From: Polytrichum commune
Lineage: Eukaryota > Streptophyta > Polytrichopsida > Polytrichales > Polytrichaceae
Direction: 5' to 3'
Length of the DNA: 64,000 bases
NCBI GenBank assembly: GCA_950295325.1
Contig: OX485805.1
Coordinates: 43,362,758-43,426,757 of the forward strand
The notes under the pieces: generated by a model
Seen by the model: the letters and a program-made list of their open reading frames with translations, nothing else
What the model was told of the DNA's origin: nothing
Database searches by the model: none
Part shown: piece after piece, positions 60,162 through 64,000 of the stretch
How positions within the stretch are numbered: position 1 is the stretch's first letter
Layout of the letters: every line of letters begins with the position of its first letter
Translations under genes and position numbers: made by a program

Positions 60162-62435
60162 ATGACAGTTGCAATGGATCCAAACATCATGAGAAGGATA
60201 ATGAAACTTGTGATTTCCACTTTGATGTTCGCAATATCCATGTATTTGATAATCTGGTGGTTCTTCACTCCCACAATGCTTGGTTGGACAATCGAAACGC
60301 TTGTAACACAAAACACACACAAATTCGGCGACATGGTCGGAGTTTACATGTTATACACGTGCCCTATTATAATTCTCGCACTTCTTGGGACATTGCATTT
60401 ACATCTCACGAAGAAATCTCCGCCATCATTGAAAGCCAAGAAGAGCAGAAGTGATAAATTTTTCGCTCGAGCTTCTCGCATGTGGAGAATGTCGTGGACA
60501 CGGCCGGTGTTTATCAACCGCGTGTTCGGGGTGATGGCCGTAGTTGATCTCGTCGCAATTATAAGCACATTGGTTTTGGTTTTTTGGCTTTTCTACGCTT
60601 GGTACATGCCCCAAGCGAAAGCCATTGACGCGGTTTCTAATACCACTGGAGTGGACAAAGTGGTGGCAAAGACAGCACAAGCAGGAACGATGTTGGGCCG
60701 GGTCTCGGCCGTGCTCATGTCGCTTCTTCTGCTCCCGGTGACAAGAAACTCACCGATTCTACGCATGCTTGGCCTCCCATTCGAGCAAGCAGTGAAATAC
60801 CACAAGTGGGTGGGCTACCTCCTAGTCGCGGTCATTTTAGCGCACGGGGGCTCGTTCATTGGAGTGTACGCGAAAACACACACATGGTACCGGTTGATCT
60901 CCTTCACCACGCCGCCAAACGGATCATCGGGAGTGGTCGTGGTTCCCGGACTTGTCGCCTTATTCATCGCCATCTACATGGTGGCCACATCGCTGCCGAC
61001 GATCCGGCGCCGTCATTTCAATTTTTTTTACTACTCTCACCAACTCTACATTGTGTTTTTTGCCGGCTTCGTGTACCATGTTGGGGTGAGAACGGTCGGA
61101 TATACAATGGGCCCCATTTTCCTCTTCTTCCTCGACCGGTTTATGCGGTTCTGGCAATCAAGGCAATTGATACAAGTGTCCAGGGCACGCGTGTCTTTTG
61201 ACGGAATAATCGAGCTCAAGGTTCCGAGGTCCTCGACATTAACGTACGACGCCCTGAGCTTCATGTTCTTGAAGGTACCTAGCGTTTCCCATCTTGAATG
61301 GCACCCGATTAGCATGGCGTCGAGTGCTCGAGATTGTGCGGGCGAAATGACCATTCACATCAAGAAAGTCACAGGCGCATCCTCCGCGAAAAACTCGTGG
61401 ACATCCCGCGTCGCTGCACACGTCACGGAGATCGCGAATACGGCCACTGAGAAAAAATGTCCGTTCTCCATGCCGATCGCCGTGGAGGGTCCGTACAGCG
61501 ACGAATCCGAGTATTATCTTAACTACAAGACGTTGGTGCTCGTTGCGGGCGGCATCGGAATCACGCCGTTCATGGCCATCATCCAAGACATTTTGCACCG
61601 ATATCGCATCACAACTCACGAAGAAAGAGTTCACCTACCGAAGAACATCGTGCTGATATGGTCGGTTCGGTCCGAAACTGAGCTCGACATCCTCCGTCAA
61701 GTTTCACCGAGTTTGATTTTCAGGGACTATGAATCGGGTGCATGTCGAATCTATGTGAAGGCGTACGTGACGCGGTTCCAAACCAACAAAGCTTATGTGG
61801 ACGACAACGTTGACAACAACCTCGGAGGGACGATTCATGCGATTCCCACACCTGGTCCCAACGACAATCTAACCAACACGAGTCGCGTTCGCTCAGTCAT
61901 AGGAACGGGAGACAACTTGTGGATGTTCTGGATGATTTTGATCACAAGTTGTGCGACGGTTGCAACGTTTCAAGGCATAAATCTGGTGCCTCAAAACATT
62001 CCGAACTTCCAATGGATCCAAGGCAGCCTCTTGTTCGTGAGCATGTTTGTGGGCATCGTGGTCGCCGGGAGCGCCGTGCTTTTGTGTTGGACCGCCCATT
62101 CCAAAAGCAAGGAGAGAGAACTGATGGAAAATCATGCACATGCGGCGCGGGTTGTGGGCTCATATGAAAATGAGCTTGCTAGTGTTGATGACATTGAGTG
62201 GGCTCATCCAACTTTGTATGATATGGCCGAGGGTTACATGTTTTCGCGCCCCGATTTTTCAAGGGAGTTTGATCAAGTTGTAAAGGATTTTGGACACGAA
62301 GATGTCGGTGTTCTAGTTTCCGGCCCGGAGGGCCTTCAACATGTTGTGGCGAAGGAATGTCAAAGGTGGTCAGGTTTGCAAGCCACTTTGAAAGCCGAAA
62401 TCTTTAATTATCATTCGGTTAGTTTCTCTCTATAG
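60162..62435 (+). CDS. FRO: Ferric-chelate reductase (FRO family), intronless, 757 residues
   Basis: Flavocytochrome that passes electrons from NAD(P)H through FAD and two haems to Fe(III) or Cu(II) chelates across a membrane. N-terminal membrane helices lie at about residues 15-36, 57-80 and 120-147. The ferric-reductase core spans about 180-330, with paired haem histidines His214/His228 (KYHKWVGYLL, LAHGG) and His293/His306 (YYSHQLY, VYHVG). The FAD site is HPISM (381-385). NADPH-binding motifs are GGIGITPFMA (463) and GPEG (721). Two further helices at about 586-605 and 621-643 and the FNYHSVSFSL end are typical of plant FROs. Length is normal (725 residues for Arabidopsis FRO2). The start has A at -3; a second Met is four codons on. 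Angiosperm FROs usually have several introns, but this gene has none. Plasma membrane is likely, but an organelle is not excluded. Confidence 0.96.
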   Translation: MTVAMDPNIMRRIMKLVISTLMFAISMYLIIWWFFTPTMLGWTIETLVTQNTHKFGDMVGVYMLYTCPIIILALLGTLHLHLTKKSPPSLKAKKSRSDKFFARASRMWRMSWTRPVFINRVFGVMAVVDLVAIISTLVLVFWLFYAWYMPQAKAIDAVSNTTGVDKVVAKTAQAGTMLGRVSAVLMSLLLLPVTRNSPILRMLGLPFEQAVKYHKWVGYLLVAVILAHGGSFIGVYAKTHTWYRLISFTTPPNGSSGVVVVPGLVALFIAIYMVATSLPTIRRRHFNFFYYSHQLYIVFFAGFVYHVGVRTVGYTMGPIFLFFLDRFMRFWQSRQLIQVSRARVSFDGIIELKVPRSSTLTYDALSFMFLKVPSVSHLEWHPISMASSARDCAGEMTIHIKKVTGASSAKNSWTSRVAAHVTEIANTATEKKCPFSMPIAVEGPYSDESEYYLNYKTLVLVAGGIGITPFMAIIQDILHRYRITTHEERVHLPKNIVLIWSVRSETELDILRQVSPSLIFRDYESGACRIYVKAYVTRFQTNKAYVDDNVDNNLGGTIHAIPTPGPNDNLTNTSRVRSVIGTGDNLWMFWMILITSCATVATFQGINLVPQNIPNFQWIQGSLLFVSMFVGIVVAGSAVLLCWTAHSKSKERELMENHAHAARVVGSYENELASVDDIEWAHPTLYDMAEGYMFSRPDFSREFDQVVKDFGHEDVGVLVSGPEGLQHVVAKECQRWSGLQATLKAEIFNYHSVSFSL

Positions 62436-63039
62436 GAAACCAACATGCGCCTTTGCAAGTCAAAGTGCTATTGTTCTGGCTTTTGTAATATGGAATGTGA
62501 AAATATGCATCCCACATGCATATTTCCTAAGCCAAATTCTCAATACATGACTTTTTGTATTATTTACACATTCTACACATAAGAATTTTTGTCATGGTAA
62601 ACAACTAGTTTGTGTTGAGGTTTATTACTTGTGCAACCGAATGATGCTAATGCACTTGTTTATAGGGGAAAGCACTTTTCGATGTTGGAAAAGTGGCGGT
62701 GAATAAAAATGAGTATTGCAACCCTAACCACTTCAGCATTTCCTATTAGCACTTTTTGGTTTCACAATTATGTAATTGATTACTTGGACTTTTGTTTTGA
62801 TCACTTCATCTCTTTGTTTTTTTATTTGAATTGGTTAACAATGGGAGCCGAAGTTGAGTTTGTCTATAAAATGCTCAATTTTGTTCATAAATGTGCATTG
62901 AAATTTTGTCCATGCAAAATAAATAACTTGAATAATCAAAAATATATTTTGGCTCTGACGATATGTCATAATGTCGTGCTTGCGACATGTAATACACGTG
63001 GACACTTATGTTATTAATAAAAAAATAGCTATCTAGAAT
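62436..63039. other. FRO 3' flank
   Basis: AT-rich sequence after the stop codon that probably contains the 3' UTR. No further gene: the 102-residue frame at 62709-63017 has no recognisable content. Confidence 0.4.
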
Positions 63040-63310
63040 CCAATGCCACATTTGACTTTCTTGACAACTTGTGGGAGGTTAGAATATAGGCCTAAAATAT
63101 CCAAAGCCACATCATCGCCCCTTCCCACTTATTTTCTATTTAAGAAATAGAAAATGCTACACAATAGCGAAGAGGGGACAAATGCATCTTATGTGCCAAC
63201 TTGCAGGTGGTTACCTAAACTAAAGTCCATCCAAACCTCTTGATGGATTCATCCAGTATTTGTTACCCGATGACTTTACTTGAGTGTCATGAATTCCTAG
63301 CCCTCAATTG
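63040..63310. repeat. Right copy of the direct repeat bracketing FRO
   Basis: See the left copy at 59320-59600. The two copies are about 3.7 kb apart in the same orientation with the FRO gene between them. They are diverged and contain different small insertions. Confidence 0.8.
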
Positions 63311-64000
63311 GTTGTGAATACACATGTACTTCGCTATTGCAACGACCACACACATCCACATTTTCAATTTTGTTCAATGCATTTCTACCCACAAGTAAGT
63401 TTCCTTATATGAGCCACTACAACTACAAAGGCCACCACCCACATGATGCAAAATACTAAATAAGAACATCATTTTATCTGGGCCAAATATCGAGATTTAG
63501 CTGGGGCTGCGACCTCCAAGTCTCTTTATCATTGTTGTGTGTGCAAATAATTCCACGTGCACCCCATGATTTGTCAAATTGTTCCATAAACCACCCACCC
63601 ATCACAGTGGATCTTGCAATCATGGAGGGTAGCTTCTATGGAGAATAGCTTCTATGGAGAACAAAGTAATTCCTTTTTTATCCAAAAATGGAAGTTCTGA
63701 AAGCAAATTAAATCACATGTGAGAGCTATAACAAATCCTTCTATTTTTAATAGTAAAAGGAATGAAGGAAAAAAAAATTACTGAAAAATATATATAGATG
63801 ACAATCACAATGTCTCTTCCAAATGAAACTAATTATTCTAGATTTGAAGAATACAAGAATACACGAATTTTGTTCAAACCAAGCAAGCTAACCCTGCCAT
63901 CCATGATCTCAAAGTCAAACATGGTTGAAAAATGGCCTCTCTGACCATTCAGGGGTTATTGGAATGAGAATCAACAAATATAATAATACACCTTGAATAT
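63311..64000. other. AT-rich intergenic stretch to the window edge
   Basis: No gene. A small tandem duplication, agcttctatggagaatagcttctatggagaa (two 15-16 bp units), lies at about 63629-63661. Confidence 0.45.

Noticed and set aside
59320-63310. Flanking repeats of FRO as LTRs of a retrotransposon carrying the gene
   Set aside because: No TG...CA ends, no primer-binding site or polypurine tract, and the copies differ by indels. A duplicated flank or dispersed repeat is simpler.
1-64000. tRNA, rRNA, CRISPR or bacterial-type operon features
   Set aside because: No cloverleaf with box A/B, no rRNA-like block and no regularly spaced direct repeats were seen. Gene structure is clearly eukaryotic.

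Overview
This window looks like nuclear DNA of a land plant. The genes are plant-type (the microtubule protein CLASP, a type I phosphomannose isomerase, a ferric-chelate reductase of the FRO family). Three of the four genes carry spliceosomal introns with GT/AG borders, and the long AT-rich intergenic stretches are packed with short inverted-repeat DNA transposons and decayed transposon genes. I cannot name the species. A seedless plant is possible but this is only an impression.

Layout. 1-8423 (minus): CLASP, 14 exons, N-terminal two thirds, running off the left edge. 8424-11200: C/G-rich upstream region with diverged tandem duplications and a 0.58 kb MITE. 11200-21700: intergenic DNA with tandem repeats, several MITE families and a possible pogo/Tigger-like transposase remnant. 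21739-25231 (minus): phosphomannose isomerase, 5 exons, with a copied piece of its first exon and a tandem-repeat block upstream. 27310-29735: a LINE reverse-transcriptase relic split by two nested DNA elements. 30100-32400: four MITEs. 33725-35376: a decayed Tc1-like (DD34E) transposon. 35400-40290: AT-rich DNA with a 0.3 kb tandem repeat. 40293-43170: a MITE interrupted by 2.5 kb of other inverted-repeat elements, including a hAT transposase fragment and an 830 bp near-palindrome. 43330-47743 (plus): an acidic coiled-coil protein, two exons, behind a long repetitive G-rich leader. 48000-60000: intergenic, with a second LINE fragment and a 1.43 kb hAT-like element bordered by a perfect 8 bp target duplication. 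60162-62435 (plus): intronless FRO ferric reductase, bracketed by 0.27 kb direct repeats.

The four genes have no evident shared pathway: cortical microtubule organisation, mannose-6-phosphate supply (GDP-mannose, ascorbate and glycans), an unknown coiled-coil role, and iron/copper reduction at a membrane. The most unusual content is in the mobile DNA: a DD34E Tc1-like element in a plant-like genome, the stacked nest at 40.6-43.1 kb, the young-looking hAT-like element at 55.1 kb, and local tandem duplications in the leader regions of three of the four genes, one of which carries copies of a splice junction.
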